Notes: generated from the letters alone by a model not told the origin. Shown: positions 9,309-18,784, numbered from the stretch's first letter. The stretch is 52,606 nt of DNA from Candidatus Acutalibacter stercorigallinarum (GCA_019112625.1 DXIW01000009.1:1-52606); one strand, 5' to 3'. Made by a program: numbers and translations.

Positions 9309-9917
9309 ATGGACTTGCTGGAACGGATGGAGAGCGGGAAGCTCTTCTATGCCGGGGACCCGGAATTGTCCCGGGCGAAGCTGCGCTGCAAGGAGCTTTT
9401 GTACGACTTCAACCACGCCAGGCCCTCCCAGGCCGGGGAGATGCTGGCCCTGCTGGGGCAGCTGCTGGGCGCTGTGGGAGAGGGCTGCTGGATCGAGCCG
9501 CCCCTGTACGTCAACTGGGGCAGCCGCATCACCCTGGGGGACCACGTGTACGCCAACACCGGGCTGACGGTGATTGACGACACTTTCGTCAACATCGGCA
9601 GCCACGTGATGCTGGGCCCCCGGGTGACCATCTCCGCCGCCAGCCACCCGGTGGACCCGGAGCTGCGCCGCCAGGCCTATCAATACGACCTGCCGGTGGT
9701 CCTGGAGGAAAACGTGTGGGTGGGGGCCGGGGCCACCATCCTGCCGGGGGTCACCATCGGGAAAAACAGCGTCATCGGCGCGGGCAGCGTGGTGGACCGG
9801 GACATCCCCCCGGACGTGGTGGCCGCGGGGGTGCCCTGCCGGGTGCTCCGGGAGATCGGTCCCCGGGACCGGGAGTATTACCACAAAGACTGGCCCGTAA
9901 AGGACGGGCTGGCGTAA
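9309..9917 (+). CDS. sugar O-acetyltransferase of the maltose/galactoside acetyltransferase type
   Basis: Left-handed beta-helix acetyltransferase of 202 residues expected to move acetyl from acetyl-CoA to a sugar hydroxyl. An N-terminal MAC-type segment (MESGKLFYAGDPELSRAKLRCK) is followed by hexapeptide repeats such as GDHVYANTG, and by the active-site His in SAASHPVDPE. Length is typical of Maa/LacA. I prefer the ATG at 9309 because AAGGAGG abuts the ATG at 9303. A PHP-domain gene follows after 31 bases under the same promoter. The acceptor sugar cannot be read from sequence. Confidence 0.88.
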   Translation: MDLLERMESGKLFYAGDPELSRAKLRCKELLYDFNHARPSQAGEMLALLGQLLGAVGEGCWIEPPLYVNWGSRITLGDHVYANTGLTVIDDTFVNIGSHVMLGPRVTISAASHPVDPELRRQAYQYDLPVVLEENVWVGAGATILPGVTIGKNSVIGAGSVVDRDIPPDVVAAGVPCRVLREIGPRDREYYHKDWPVKDGLA

Positions 9918-9948
9918 AGGAAAATCAAACCAAAGGGGAGAGAGCACA

Positions 9949-10917
9949 ATGAAAGACCAGATTTTGCTGCCGGAGGGCGGCTATTACAAGGCCAACCTCC
10001 ACTGCCATACCACCATCTCCGACGGGGAGTTCACCCCCGAGGAGATCAAAGCCGCCTACCAGAAGGAGGGCTACTCCATCGTGGCCTACACCGACCACGA
10101 CCGCTACCGCTGGCACAAGGAGCTGGACGGCCCGGACTTTTTGGCCCTGGCCGCCTACGAGACTGAGGTGACAGAGTTTTCCACCGGTCCCGACTGCTGG
10201 CCCGACCTAAAGACCTACCACCTGAACCTGTTCGACACCGACCCCACCCAACACCAGCAGGAGAAGGCCGCGAGCCCCCGGCCGCCCCAGCGCTACGGGG
10301 ACTTTTACGGTCTCAATGAGTACATCCAGCAGATGCGGGACCTGGGCTTCCTGGTGTGCTACAACCACCCCTACTGGTCCCTGCAGAATTACAACGACTA
10401 TGCCGGCCTGCGGGGTCTGTTCGCCATGGAGATCTACAACCACGGTTGCGAGCACGACGGCCTGTACGGCTTCCACCCCCAGGCCTACGACGAGATGCTC
10501 CGCTCCGGCCAGAAGCTGTTCTGCCTGGCCACCGACGACAACCACGACCGGCAGCCCCTGGGCCACCCCCTGAACGACTCCTTCGGGGGCTTCGTGCAGA
10601 TTGCCGCCCGGGAGCTCACCTACCCTGCCGTCATCCAGGCCCTGCGGGAGGGGCAGTTTTACTGGTCTATGGGGCCCCAACTGCAGGGGGTCAGGATCGA
10701 GGACGGCTGCCTGAAGGTAAAGACTTCCCCGGTGGAGAAGATCTTCGTCATCCAGAAGGGCCGGGACTGCTACCAGACCGCCGTGAACCCCGGGGAGAGC
10801 CTGACCGAGGCTTCCTTCCCCCTCACCGGGAAGGAGGGCTGGTTCCGGGTGCAGGTCCGGGACGGCCGGGGCCTGTACGCCGGCACAAACGCCTATTTCA
10901 TCCCCGACCTGCTGTAA
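9949..10917 (+). CDS. PHP-domain metal-dependent phosphoesterase
   Basis: Protein of 322 residues with a PHP (polymerase and histidinol phosphatase) fold. The N-terminal HCHTTISDGEFTPEE and AYTDHDRY motifs supply metal ligands, followed by CYNHPYWSL, MEIYNHGCEHDG and LATDDNHD. The C-terminal third looks like a beta-sandwich. Related proteins are annotated as phosphoesterases, but the substrate is unknown. The start has AAAGGGGAGAG upstream, and a strong terminator follows the stop by 14 bases. Confidence 0.8.
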   Translation: MKDQILLPEGGYYKANLHCHTTISDGEFTPEEIKAAYQKEGYSIVAYTDHDRYRWHKELDGPDFLALAAYETEVTEFSTGPDCWPDLKTYHLNLFDTDPTQHQQEKAASPRPPQRYGDFYGLNEYIQQMRDLGFLVCYNHPYWSLQNYNDYAGLRGLFAMEIYNHGCEHDGLYGFHPQAYDEMLRSGQKLFCLATDDNHDRQPLGHPLNDSFGGFVQIAARELTYPAVIQALREGQFYWSMGPQLQGVRIEDGCLKVKTSPVEKIFVIQKGRDCYQTAVNPGESLTEASFPLTGKEGWFRVQVRDGRGLYAGTNAYFIPDLL

Positions 10918-10930
10918 TACCGCCGTCAAC

Positions 10931-10967
10931 AAAAACCCAGGAAGGCCCCGGCCTCCCTGGGTTTTTT
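10931..10967 (+). terminator. rho-independent terminator after the PHP gene
   Basis: An A-rich left flank, CCCAGG and GGCC arms in an almost perfect palindrome, and a run of six T. Confidence 0.9.
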
Positions 10968-10978
10968 ATGGTAGAAAG

Positions 10979-11006
10979 CAAAAAGAAAGACGGGCCCGAA
11001 GGCCCG
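10979..11006 (-). terminator. terminator of tRNA-Gly
   Basis: On the minus strand CGGGCC-TTCG-GGCCCG, a UUCG tetraloop hairpin, followed by TCTTTCTTTTT. Confidence 0.85.
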
Positions 11007-11014
11007 CCGCAGAT

Positions 11015-11090
11015 TGGAGCGGAAGACGAGGCTCGAACTCGCTACCTCCACCTTGGCAAGGTGGCGCTCTACCAGATGAGCTACTCCCGC
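11015..11090 (-). tRNA. tRNA-Gly, anticodon GCC
   Basis: A 76-nt cloverleaf including an encoded CCA end. The acceptor stem GCGGGAG pairs with CTTCCGC (one G-U), the anticodon stem CACCT/AGGTG encloses TTGCCAA, and the T arm contains GTTCGAG. The anticodon lies opposite 11055-11057. It has its own consensus promoter and terminator, so it is a single-gene unit. Confidence 0.98.
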
Positions 11091-11109
11091 GCTTTCACGA
11101 TGCTTATGT

Positions 11110-11138
11110 ATTATACCAAGCCCGGCCACGCTTGTCAA
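11110..11138 (-). promoter_or_regulatory. consensus promoter of tRNA-Gly
   Basis: Minus strand TTGACA, exactly 17 bases, TATAAT: a perfect sigma-A promoter about 20 bases before the tRNA 5' end. Confidence 0.92.
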
Positions 11139-11150
11139 GGGGGAATTTAC

Positions 11151-11180
11151 AAAAAAACCGGACCCCCGCAGGGGCCCGGC
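11151..11180 (-). terminator. terminator of the cold-shock gene
   Basis: Minus strand CCGGGCCCC pairs across a short loop with GGGGTCCGG, followed by seven T. Confidence 0.9.
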
Positions 11181-11206
11181 CTTTCGTCTTAGCAGCAGAG
11201 CGGAAT

Positions 11207-11416
11207 TTACAGCTTCACTACGTTGACAGCCCGCAGCTTCTCGCTGTTCTTGGGATCGGGCTCGGTCTCGAAGGTCACCTTCTGGCCCTCTTCCAGGGTC
11301 TTGAAGCCGTCGCACTGGATCGCGGAGAAGTGCACAAAAACGTCCTCGCCGCCTTCATCGTTAGAGATGAAGCCATAACCTTTTTCTGCGTTAAACCATT
11401 TGACTGTACCGTTCAT
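11207..11416 (-). CDS. csp: cold-shock protein (CspA/CspD family)
   Basis: Single-stranded nucleic-acid-binding OB-fold protein of 69 residues. [17 protein letters not shown] carries the RNP1 motif (KGYGFI) and DVFVHFSAI carries RNP2. The ATG at 11416 is preceded by GGAGGTG at 6 bases; the ATG 15 bases upstream precedes that site and is unlikely. The gene is monocistronic with its own promoter and terminator and a leader near 190 nt, as in other cold-shock mRNAs. Confidence 0.96.
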   Translation of the reverse strand: MNGTVKWFNAEKGYGFISNDEGGEDVFVHFSAIQCDGFKTLEEGQKVTFETEPDPKNSEKLRAVNVVKL

Positions 11417-11611
11417 GTTCGGCACCTCCATAAAAGTGTGTGTATCCGGCCAGGGGGCCAGATCACGGGTGGTTCCTGTTGTGGGACTTCCCGCTTTCCA
11501 AGCTGCGCCGGGGTCTCCCCCTTAACAAAAAGCTCACAGCTTGTGTAAATCATCAGACGTTCGCATGACTTACAAAAACTGTGAGTTCATCGCCCTGCTA
11601 AATACGCCTAT

Positions 11612-11640
11612 ATCCTACCACGTTTTCTGCACATTGTCAA
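11612..11640 (-). promoter_or_regulatory. promoter of the cold-shock gene
   Basis: Minus strand TTGACA, 17 bases, TAGGAT. Transcription from near 11605 leaves an untranslated leader of about 190 nt. The region 11417-11611 has no gene. Confidence 0.8.
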
Positions 11641-11692
11641 GCAGAATTTTCCCTCTCCCCCGCCCGGGGCGAAAAAAAGCCGGGGCGGGCAC

Positions 11693-11721
11693 TGTTCAAA
11701 CCGGCGCCTCCATGCTATAAT
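11693..11721 (+). promoter_or_regulatory. probable promoter of the moxR operon
   Basis: TATAAT at 11716-11721 with a weak -35 (TGTTCA) 17 bases upstream and a leader of about 40 nt before moxR. Confidence 0.6.
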
Positions 11722-11768
11722 AAGAAAATCAGTTTACAGAATATCCGATTTTCCGGGAGGGAGTTTTT

Positions 11769-12707
11769 ATGATACAGCCGCAAGCCCTGGCGGTCCTCGA
11801 CCAGGTGCGCCGGGCCGTGGTGGGGAAAGACGCCGTGGTGTGCAAGGCCCTTATGGCCATCCTGGCCAAGGGGCACATCCTCTTGGAGGACAACCCCGGC
11901 CTGGGCAAGACCACCCTGGCCCTGGCCTTCTCCAAGGCCATGAGCCTCTCGTACCGCCGGGTGCAGTTTACGCCGGAGATCATGCCCGCGGACGTGGTGG
12001 GCTTTACCATGTACGACCAGCGCACCGGACAGTTCCAGTACCGGCCCGGCGCCGCTTTGTGCAACCTGTTTTTGGCCGATGAGCTCAACCGCACCAGCGC
12101 CAAGACCCAAAGTGCGCTTTTGGAGGCCATGGAGGAGGGGCAGGTCACGGTGGACGGGGTGAGTCACAAGCTGCCTGTCCCCTACACCGTCATCGCCACC
12201 CAGAACCCGGTGGGCTCCGCGGGCACCCAGCTGCTGCCCGAGTCCCAGCTGGACCGGTTCATGGTGCGGCTCTCCCTGGGCTACCCCAGCCTGGAGCAGG
12301 AGGTGGAGATCCTCCGGCAGACCGAGGGGGAGCGGCCGGTGGACGGCCTGCAGCCCGTGGTGTCCCTTGCCGACGTGGCGGACATGCAGCGCCAGGTGGG
12401 CCGGGTCCACGTGGCCGACGACATCTACCGCTATGTGGCCCAGCTGTGCGCCGCCACCCGGGAGCACGCCCTGGTGCGGCTGGGGGCCAGCCCCCGGGCC
12501 GGCGGGGCCCTGGTGCGCATCTGCCGGGCCTCCGCCTGGATGGCCGGCCGGGACTTCGTCATCCCCGGGGACGTGCAGTTGCTGTTTTTCGACGTGCTGG
12601 AGCACCGGATCACCCTGGACCCCCAGGCCCGCCTGGGGGACAAGGACGCCCACGCCGTGCTGGCCGAGGTCCTCAAGACCGTGGCCGCCCCCCGGCTGGT
12701 GCGGTAA
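11769..12707 (+). CDS. MoxR-family AAA+ ATPase
   Basis: Cytoplasmic chaperone-like ATPase of 312 residues. Walker A is DNPGLGKTT, Walker B is LFLADELNR, and sensor 1 lies in VIATQNPVGSAGTQLLPE, followed by the SQLDRF arginine region. The gene is followed after 17 bases by a DUF58 protein and then a membrane transglutaminase-like protein. This three-gene set is widespread, and MoxR is thought to help assemble or activate the partner proteins. The client here is unknown. Confidence 0.93.
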   Translation: MIQPQALAVLDQVRRAVVGKDAVVCKALMAILAKGHILLEDNPGLGKTTLALAFSKAMSLSYRRVQFTPEIMPADVVGFTMYDQRTGQFQYRPGAALCNLFLADELNRTSAKTQSALLEAMEEGQVTVDGVSHKLPVPYTVIATQNPVGSAGTQLLPESQLDRFMVRLSLGYPSLEQEVEILRQTEGERPVDGLQPVVSLADVADMQRQVGRVHVADDIYRYVAQLCAATREHALVRLGASPRAGGALVRICRASAWMAGRDFVIPGDVQLLFFDVLEHRITLDPQARLGDKDAHAVLAEVLKTVAAPRLVR

Positions 12708-12724
12708 GGGAGGAGGGCGAGGCC

Positions 12725-13885
12725 ATGCTGCGCAACAGGCTCTGCTACGGGCTGGTGCTGCTGGGCACGGGCCTGTTTTTCCTGTGCTATAACGGGTATG
12801 TGTCCTACTATGTGTTCCTCCTGTCCCTGCTGCTGCCGGTGGTGTCCCTGGTGCTGTCCCTGCCGGGGATGCTCACCATGCGCCTGTCCCTGTCCCTGGA
12901 CAGTCCCGACCCCTACCTGGCCCACCTGCGCAAGGGGGAGGCCGTCACCCTGCGGCTGGGGGCCCGGTGCCCCTGGCCCTTCACCGGCAGCCGGGTAAAG
13001 CTGCGGCTGGCGGTGCGCAACACCCTCACCGGGGAGGAACGCCGGGAGTGGCTGGTGCTGGTCCCCAGCCGGAAGGCCCTCACCCTGGAGCACAGCCTGG
13101 CTTCTTCCACCTGCGGCCTGGTGGAGTGCACCCTCGCCCGGGCCAAGGCCTGCGACCTGCTGGGGCTGTTCTCCCTGCCTGTGGGGGTGAAGCGGCTGCC
13201 CGCCTGCCGGGCCTTTTTCTTCCCCGGGGTGTACAGCCCCCTGCTCCAGGCGGAGCATCTCCCCGCCCTGGACGGGGAGGGGGAGCGGTACTCCCCCACA
13301 AAGCCCGGGGACGACCCCACGGAGCTCTTCGGCCTGCGGCCCTACCGCCAGGGGGACCGGCTGTCCCAGGTGCACTGGAAGCTGTCCCAGAAGGCCGGGC
13401 AGACCTTGGTGAAGGAGCTGAGCCTGCCCGTGTCCGACCACATCCTGTTCCTGCTGGACCTAAACGGCAGCGGCTGGGACGCGGACCTGCTTCTGGACGC
13501 CTTCGCCACCCTCTCTGACTTCCTGGCGCAGCAGGAGATCGCCCACCGGGTGGGCTTTTTGGGTAAGACCGGGGGGTTCCGCCTGGTGGAGCTCGCCGCC
13601 CCCCAGGACACCCGCCCCGCCCTGGAGGCCCTGCTCACCCTGGAGGGCCGGGCGCCCCTGCCTCCCCTGTCCCGGGAGGACCTGCCCGGCGGGGTGTCCC
13701 ACGCCCTGGTGCTCACCGCCCGGACCCGGGAGCCCCTGCTGGCCCTGCTGCGGGGCCGCTACCCCAGCGCCCGGTGCACGGTGATCCGGGCTTTCGCCCA
13801 GGGGGACGGCCCCCTGCGGGAGGGGGACCAGATCCTGCTGCGGCCCGGCCGGGTCCAGGAGGCCCTCCAGGGCCTGACGCTGTGA
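12725..13885 (+). CDS. DUF58 domain membrane protein
   Basis: Protein of 386 residues with two adjacent membrane helices at about residues 7-45 and a C-terminal DUF58 domain (von Willebrand A-like). The DUF58 signature is GLRPYRQGDRLSQVHWKLS. The ATG at 12725 follows GGGAGGAGGGCGAGGCC; open frame upstream overlaps moxR and is not coding. It is the middle gene of the MoxR-DUF58-transglutaminase set. Its role is unproven; it may be an adaptor for the MoxR ATPase at the membrane. Confidence 0.88.
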   Translation: MLRNRLCYGLVLLGTGLFFLCYNGYVSYYVFLLSLLLPVVSLVLSLPGMLTMRLSLSLDSPDPYLAHLRKGEAVTLRLGARCPWPFTGSRVKLRLAVRNTLTGEERREWLVLVPSRKALTLEHSLASSTCGLVECTLARAKACDLLGLFSLPVGVKRLPACRAFFFPGVYSPLLQAEHLPALDGEGERYSPTKPGDDPTELFGLRPYRQGDRLSQVHWKLSQKAGQTLVKELSLPVSDHILFLLDLNGSGWDADLLLDAFATLSDFLAQQEIAHRVGFLGKTGGFRLVELAAPQDTRPALEALLTLEGRAPLPPLSREDLPGGVSHALVLTARTREPLLALLRGRYPSARCTVIRAFAQGDGPLREGDQILLRPGRVQEALQGLTL

Positions 13886-13918
13886 CGCTATTTTTCATTT
13901 AGAAAGGAGGCGGCGGCC

Positions 13919-16531
13919 TTGAAACGCAGACCTGAGGCCCAGGAGGCCGCCTCCCTGCTGGGGCGGCCCCGGGCCCTGCTCCCCGAGCCGGAGCTGGTGC
14001 CCCAGGGACTCTTTTACAGCTGCCTGGTGGCATTAGGGGGCCTGGGCGCATTGGGGTGCGTCCTCACCGCGTTCCAGATCCCCGTCCAGGCCCTGATTCT
14101 CTTCGGGGTGGGGGCCTGCTGCTGCCTGGCCTTCGGCCTGGCCGCCATGAACCGCAAGGCCTGGGTCATCGTCTCCCTGGCGGCCCTGGTGCTGTGGGCG
14201 CTGTGGACCTGGCGGCAGTGGGAAAACCTGGAGCAGGGCTTTGCCATCTCCGCCAATCTGGTGCTCCAGGCCTACGGGGACAAGCTGGGCATTTCGCTGC
14301 CCCAGCTTCCCAACCCCATCCACCCCAACCGCCAGGCCCAGATCGCCACCCTGCTCTGGGTGGGGGTGGAGGTCCCCTTCTTCTGGCTGCTCACCTTCCT
14401 CTGGGCCCGGCGGAAAAGCGCCCTGTCCGCCTTTTGCCTCACCGGGCTGTTCCTCTTGTCCCACATGGCCATCTCCCTGCTGCCGGCGGCCTGGGCCCTG
14501 GGGGCGCTGCTGCTGTTCTGGTGCGTGCTGCTGCTCACCGCCGGGTCCCTGGGCCAGCGCCACAAGCTGCTGGACGAGCAGGGCACCTACCGGCTGGCGG
14601 GCACCGCCGCGGCCCGGCCCTTCACTCTGCTTTTGCTGCCCTTGCTGGCCCTGTGCATGGTGGGGCTGTACCACCTCTTCCCCGAGGACACCTACCAGCG
14701 GCCCCAGCTGGTCACCGGCCTGCGGGAGGACCTGTCCGACGGTCTGGGCCTGGAGGGCCCCCTCCCGGGGGACGGAGGCAGCGGCAACAGCCGGGTGGAC
14801 CTGAGCGCCCTGGGCAGCCGCCACTACACCGGTGAGACCGCCCTGCGGGTGAAGTACGACTGGGAGGGGGACCGGGACCAGAGCACAGCCCAGAACCTGG
14901 AGAAGGACTATCTCAAGAGCTTTGTGGGCAGCGTGTACACCGGCCACAGCTGGGAGCGTCTGGACAGCGCCGCCGCCCGGGAGCTGGAGGAAATCACCGG
15001 GGAGCTGGAGGTCCAGTCCCTGCTGGTCCGGTACCAGGAGCTGGGGGGCAGCCAGAACCGCTATGCCAGCGACATCTCCTACACCCTGTCTGTGGAGAAC
15101 GTGGGGGCCAGCTCCCGCCTGGCCTTCCTCCCCTACGGCCCCCTGGGCGGGGACCAGTGGGGGGAGCAGGGCCTGGCCCTGGTGGAGGACGGCTTCGCCC
15201 AGTCCTCCCGGTGGCTGCTGGGCACCGACCGCTACCAGCTCTCCTGCCTGGGCCTGCCCCAGGGGGTCTCTTACTACGAGCGGGCCGTCTCCCTGCCGGT
15301 GGACCTGTACGCCGCCTACTGCGCCGCCCAGGGCCGGGAGGTCCCGGAACACCTCACTCCCGAGGAGGACATGGCCGCCTCTTTGGAGCTGTCCGACGCC
15401 CTCCGGGGGGACCCAGCCGCCCAGCCCCAGGCCTGGACAGAGACTGGCCAGTTCCTCCCCGACCGGTGGCGCATCCCCGACTGGGCCCTGTCCGCCTATG
15501 AGGCATACGACCCGGAGGCCGCCGCCTTCCTCCAGTCGGTGGAGGCCTACAGCGATTTCGTCTACCGCTACTACACCCAGCTCCCCGCCGGGCTGGAGAA
15601 CTTTCTCGACCAGTTCCGCCTGGAGCACGGCCTGGACCCCACGGGCTACAGCGACCCCATCGCCGCCATGGAGGAGGGGCTCCACCGGCTGTACGACCAG
15701 GGCTACACCTATACCCTCTCCCCCCAGAGCCCGCCGGAGGGGGAGGACTTCGTCACCTGGTTCCTCACCGAGGGCCGGGAGGGTTACTGCGTCCACTTTG
15801 CCACCGCGGCGGTGGCCCTGTTCCGCTCGGCGGGCATCCCCGCCCGGTACGCCGAGGGCTACGCCGTGCCCTCCGGCTACGACGGCCTGTGGGTGGACGT
15901 GCCCGACTACAACGCCCACGCCTGGGTGGAGGTGTACACCGGGGGCACGGGCTGGCTGCCGGTGGAGGTGACCCCCGCCGGGCCGGACGCCCCCGCCGCC
16001 TACCTCAATGCCCAGTACCCCACGGCAGAGGCCTCTCCCACCCCGGAGCCCGCGGCCTCCCCCACCCCGGCGCCCACCCCGGCGGCCACGGCCAGCCCCT
16101 CCGCCGGCCCGGCGGTTTCGCCTTCGGCCAGCCCTGCCGCCGGTGACGGTGAGGGGGGCTCCTGGGCCTTCCCCTGGCAGCCGGTGCTGGGGGTGCTGCT
16201 GGCCCTGGCCGGGGCGGCGCTGGCCCTGTGGGCCAACCGGGCCATCCGCCGCCAGGCGCGGCGGCGGGCCTTTGCCCAGCGGGACCGGAACAAGGCCGCC
16301 CTGGCCGCCTACGCCCACCTGCTGCGGCTGTGGGCCCTGGCGGAGCCCGGCTCCGCCCCGCCCCAGGAGTGGGAGGACCTGGCCCTGAAGGCCCGGTTCA
16401 GCAGCCACACCCTCACCCGGGAGGAGCTGGGCGTCCTCACCGGGGCCGCCGCCGGGCTGGAGGGCCGCCTGGGCCGGGAGCTGCCCGCAAAGCAGCGGCT
16501 GTGCCGGCAATACCTCCAGGGGCTGCTCTAG
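13919..16531 (+). CDS. membrane transglutaminase-like (TgpA type) protein
   Basis: Protein of 870 residues. Several N-terminal membrane helices (about 35-245) precede an extracellular region with a transglutaminase-like domain, a Pro/Ala/Ser/Thr-rich linker (about 700-745), a final helix (about 755-775) and a cytoplasmic tail. Catalytic candidates are Cys624 (EGYCVHFATAA), His667 (NAHAWVEVY) and Glu683 (LPVEVTPA) where Asp is usual. The start is TTG at 13919 with GAAAGGAGG 8 bases upstream. The gene closes the moxR-DUF58 operon. A cell-surface peptidase or cross-linking role is possible; the substrate is unknown. Confidence 0.85.
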   Translation: MKRRPEAQEAASLLGRPRALLPEPELVPQGLFYSCLVALGGLGALGCVLTAFQIPVQALILFGVGACCCLAFGLAAMNRKAWVIVSLAALVLWALWTWRQWENLEQGFAISANLVLQAYGDKLGISLPQLPNPIHPNRQAQIATLLWVGVEVPFFWLLTFLWARRKSALSAFCLTGLFLLSHMAISLLPAAWALGALLLFWCVLLLTAGSLGQRHKLLDEQGTYRLAGTAAARPFTLLLLPLLALCMVGLYHLFPEDTYQRPQLVTGLREDLSDGLGLEGPLPGDGGSGNSRVDLSALGSRHYTGETALRVKYDWEGDRDQSTAQNLEKDYLKSFVGSVYTGHSWERLDSAAARELEEITGELEVQSLLVRYQELGGSQNRYASDISYTLSVENVGASSRLAFLPYGPLGGDQWGEQGLALVEDGFAQSSRWLLGTDRYQLSCLGLPQGVSYYERAVSLPVDLYAAYCAAQGREVPEHLTPEEDMAASLELSDALRGDPAAQPQAWTETGQFLPDRWRIPDWALSAYEAYDPEAAAFLQSVEAYSDFVYRYYTQLPAGLENFLDQFRLEHGLDPTGYSDPIAAMEEGLHRLYDQGYTYTLSPQSPPEGEDFVTWFLTEGREGYCVHFATAAVALFRSAGIPARYAEGYAVPSGYDGLWVDVPDYNAHAWVEVYTGGTGWLPVEVTPAGPDAPAAYLNAQYPTAEASPTPEPAASPTPAPTPAATASPSAGPAVSPSASPAAGDGEGGSWAFPWQPVLGVLLALAGAALALWANRAIRRQARRRAFAQRDRNKAALAAYAHLLRLWALAEPGSAPPQEWEDLALKARFSSHTLTREELGVLTGAAAGLEGRLGRELPAKQRLCRQYLQGLL

Positions 16532-16589
16532 CGCCGCACGAAAATCGCCCTGCCCCGCACGGGAACAAGGTAGACAGCAGGCGGAAAAC

Positions 16590-16618
16590 TTGGTATCCTA
16601 TTGTCTTGGAATAACAAT
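16590..16618 (+). promoter_or_regulatory. possible promoter of the 83-residue protein gene
   Basis: TTGGTA, 17 bases, AACAAT. Both boxes match in part only; read-through from the moxR operon is the alternative, since no terminator lies between. Confidence 0.4.
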
Positions 16619-16643
16619 TTATAAGAAAGACGAGGGAACCCAC

Positions 16644-16895
16644 ATGGAGATCAAGGAAAAGATCGAAGAGATCGTAGAGAAAGTAAAGAGCGACAAGGAC
16701 TTTGGCAAGCACTTCAAAGAGGACCCCGTCAAGGCCCTGGAGGGCGTGCTGGGCACCGACCTGCCCGACGAGCAGGTGAAGGCCCTCATCGAAGGGGTCA
16801 AGGCCAAGGTGAACCTGGACGAGCTGGGCGACAAGGCCGGCGACTTTCTGGGCGGCGCCATGGACAAGGTCAAGGGCCTGTTCGGCAAGAAGTAA
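16644..16895 (+). CDS. small helical protein resembling a nitrile-hydratase-type leader peptide
   Basis: Not assigned to a family with certainty. The 83 residues are charged and helical. Residues 12-45 (KVKSDKDFGKHFKEDP, VKALEGVLGTDLPDEQVKAL) recall the D-F...DP..AL...G..LP pattern of nitrile-hydratase-type leader peptides. A Gly-Gly pair at 70-71 is followed by a 12-residue basic tail (AMDKVKGLFGKK). No Cys, Ser or Thr occurs in the tail and no maturation or C39 exporter gene is nearby, so a peptide precursor role is speculative. GAGGGA precedes the ATG at 16644, and a terminator follows. Confidence 0.75.
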   Translation: MEIKEKIEEIVEKVKSDKDFGKHFKEDPVKALEGVLGTDLPDEQVKALIEGVKAKVNLDELGDKAGDFLGGAMDKVKGLFGKK

Positions 16896-16907
16896 ACAGG
16901 AACACAC

Positions 16908-16939
16908 AAAAAGGAGGGGCGGCTGCCCCTCCTTTTTCT
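16908..16939. terminator. bidirectional terminator
   Basis: AAAAAGGAGGGGC-GGCT-GCCCCTCCTTTTT has T runs on both strands, so it can end the 83-residue gene (plus) and the nifS-iscU operon (minus). Confidence 0.9.
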
Positions 16940-16952
16940 TCGCAGCATAAAT

Positions 16953-16985
16953 CCCCCGGCCCTTGGGCCGGGGGACGTTTTTTAT
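16953..16985 (+). terminator. second terminator-like hairpin next to iscU
   Basis: CCCCCGGCCC pairs with GGGCCGGGGG and is followed by ACGTTTTTTA on the plus strand. It touches the iscU stop codon on the other strand. Confidence 0.6.
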
Positions 16986-17413
16986 ACCTCGCAGGCGCAC
17001 TCCTCGCACTCGGCGATCTCCCCCACGATGGGGGTGGGGTCGATGCCCTGGCGGCGGTAGTAGTCGGCCACCGCAGCCTTGATGGCCTGCTCCGCCAGCA
17101 CGGAGCAGTGGATCTTCACCGGCGGCAGGCCGTCCAAGGCCTCCATCACCGCTTTGTTGGTGAGCTTTAAGGCGTCGTCGATGCTCTTACCCTTGATCAT
17201 CTCCGTGGCCATGCTGCTGGTGGCGATGGCCGCCCCGCAGCCGAAGGTCATAAAGGACACGTCGGTGATGACGTTGTTCTCCACCTTGATATACATCCGC
17301 ATGATGTCGCCGCACTTGGGGTTGCCCACCTCCCCCATGCCGCTGTAGTCCTTCATCTCCCCTACGTTCCGGGGGTTGGCGAAGTGGTCCATTACCTTGG
17401 CGCTGTATGCCAT
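16982..17413 (-). CDS. iscU: iron-sulfur cluster scaffold protein IscU/NifU N-domain type
   Basis: Scaffold on which [2Fe-2S] and [4Fe-4S] clusters are assembled, 143 residues. The three conserved ligand cysteines lie in NPKCGD, TFGCGAA and KIHCSVLAEQA. A Cys-rich C-terminal tail (ECEECACEV) ends the protein. The ATG at 17413 (MAYSAKVMDHF) is preceded by AAAGGA; longer readings of this frame run back over nifS and are not real. It follows the cysteine desulfurase gene by 68 bases, with an intercistronic hairpin between them. Confidence 0.95.
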   Translation of the reverse strand: MAYSAKVMDHFANPRNVGEMKDYSGMGEVGNPKCGDIMRMYIKVENNVITDVSFMTFGCGAAIATSSMATEMIKGKSIDDALKLTNKAVMEALDGLPPVKIHCSVLAEQAIKAAVADYYRRQGIDPTPIVGEIAECEECACEV

Positions 17414-17455
17414 AACAGTCATTCCTTTCTGTATTCCGTCAAAATGCTTTGGGGC

Positions 17456-17474
17456 CCGGGGCGCGCTGCCCCGG
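17456..17474 (-). other. intercistronic hairpin between nifS and iscU
   Basis: CCGGGGC pairs with GCCCCGG across a five-base loop, with no T run. It could protect or process the mRNA between the two genes. Confidence 0.55.
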
Positions 17475-17481
17475 CCGGGGT

Positions 17482-18681
<1,200 letters not shown>

Positions 18682-18755
18682 TTCACTCTTCCTTTCCGTT
18701 TTGGTCTTTTTATGGAAAAGCCATACGAAATTACAGCTTTTGCGTTCCGAGGATT

Positions 18756-18784
18756 AATATACACCATTTTAGTATAGTTTTCAA
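18756..18784 (-). promoter_or_regulatory. promoter of nifS-iscU
   Basis: Minus strand TTGAAA, 17 bases, TATATT, about 75 bases before the nifS start. Confidence 0.75.

Noticed and set aside
14033-16510. 825-codon open frame antisense to the transglutaminase-like gene
   Set aside because: Shadow of codon bias; the sense protein has membrane helices, catalytic motifs and a ribosome site.
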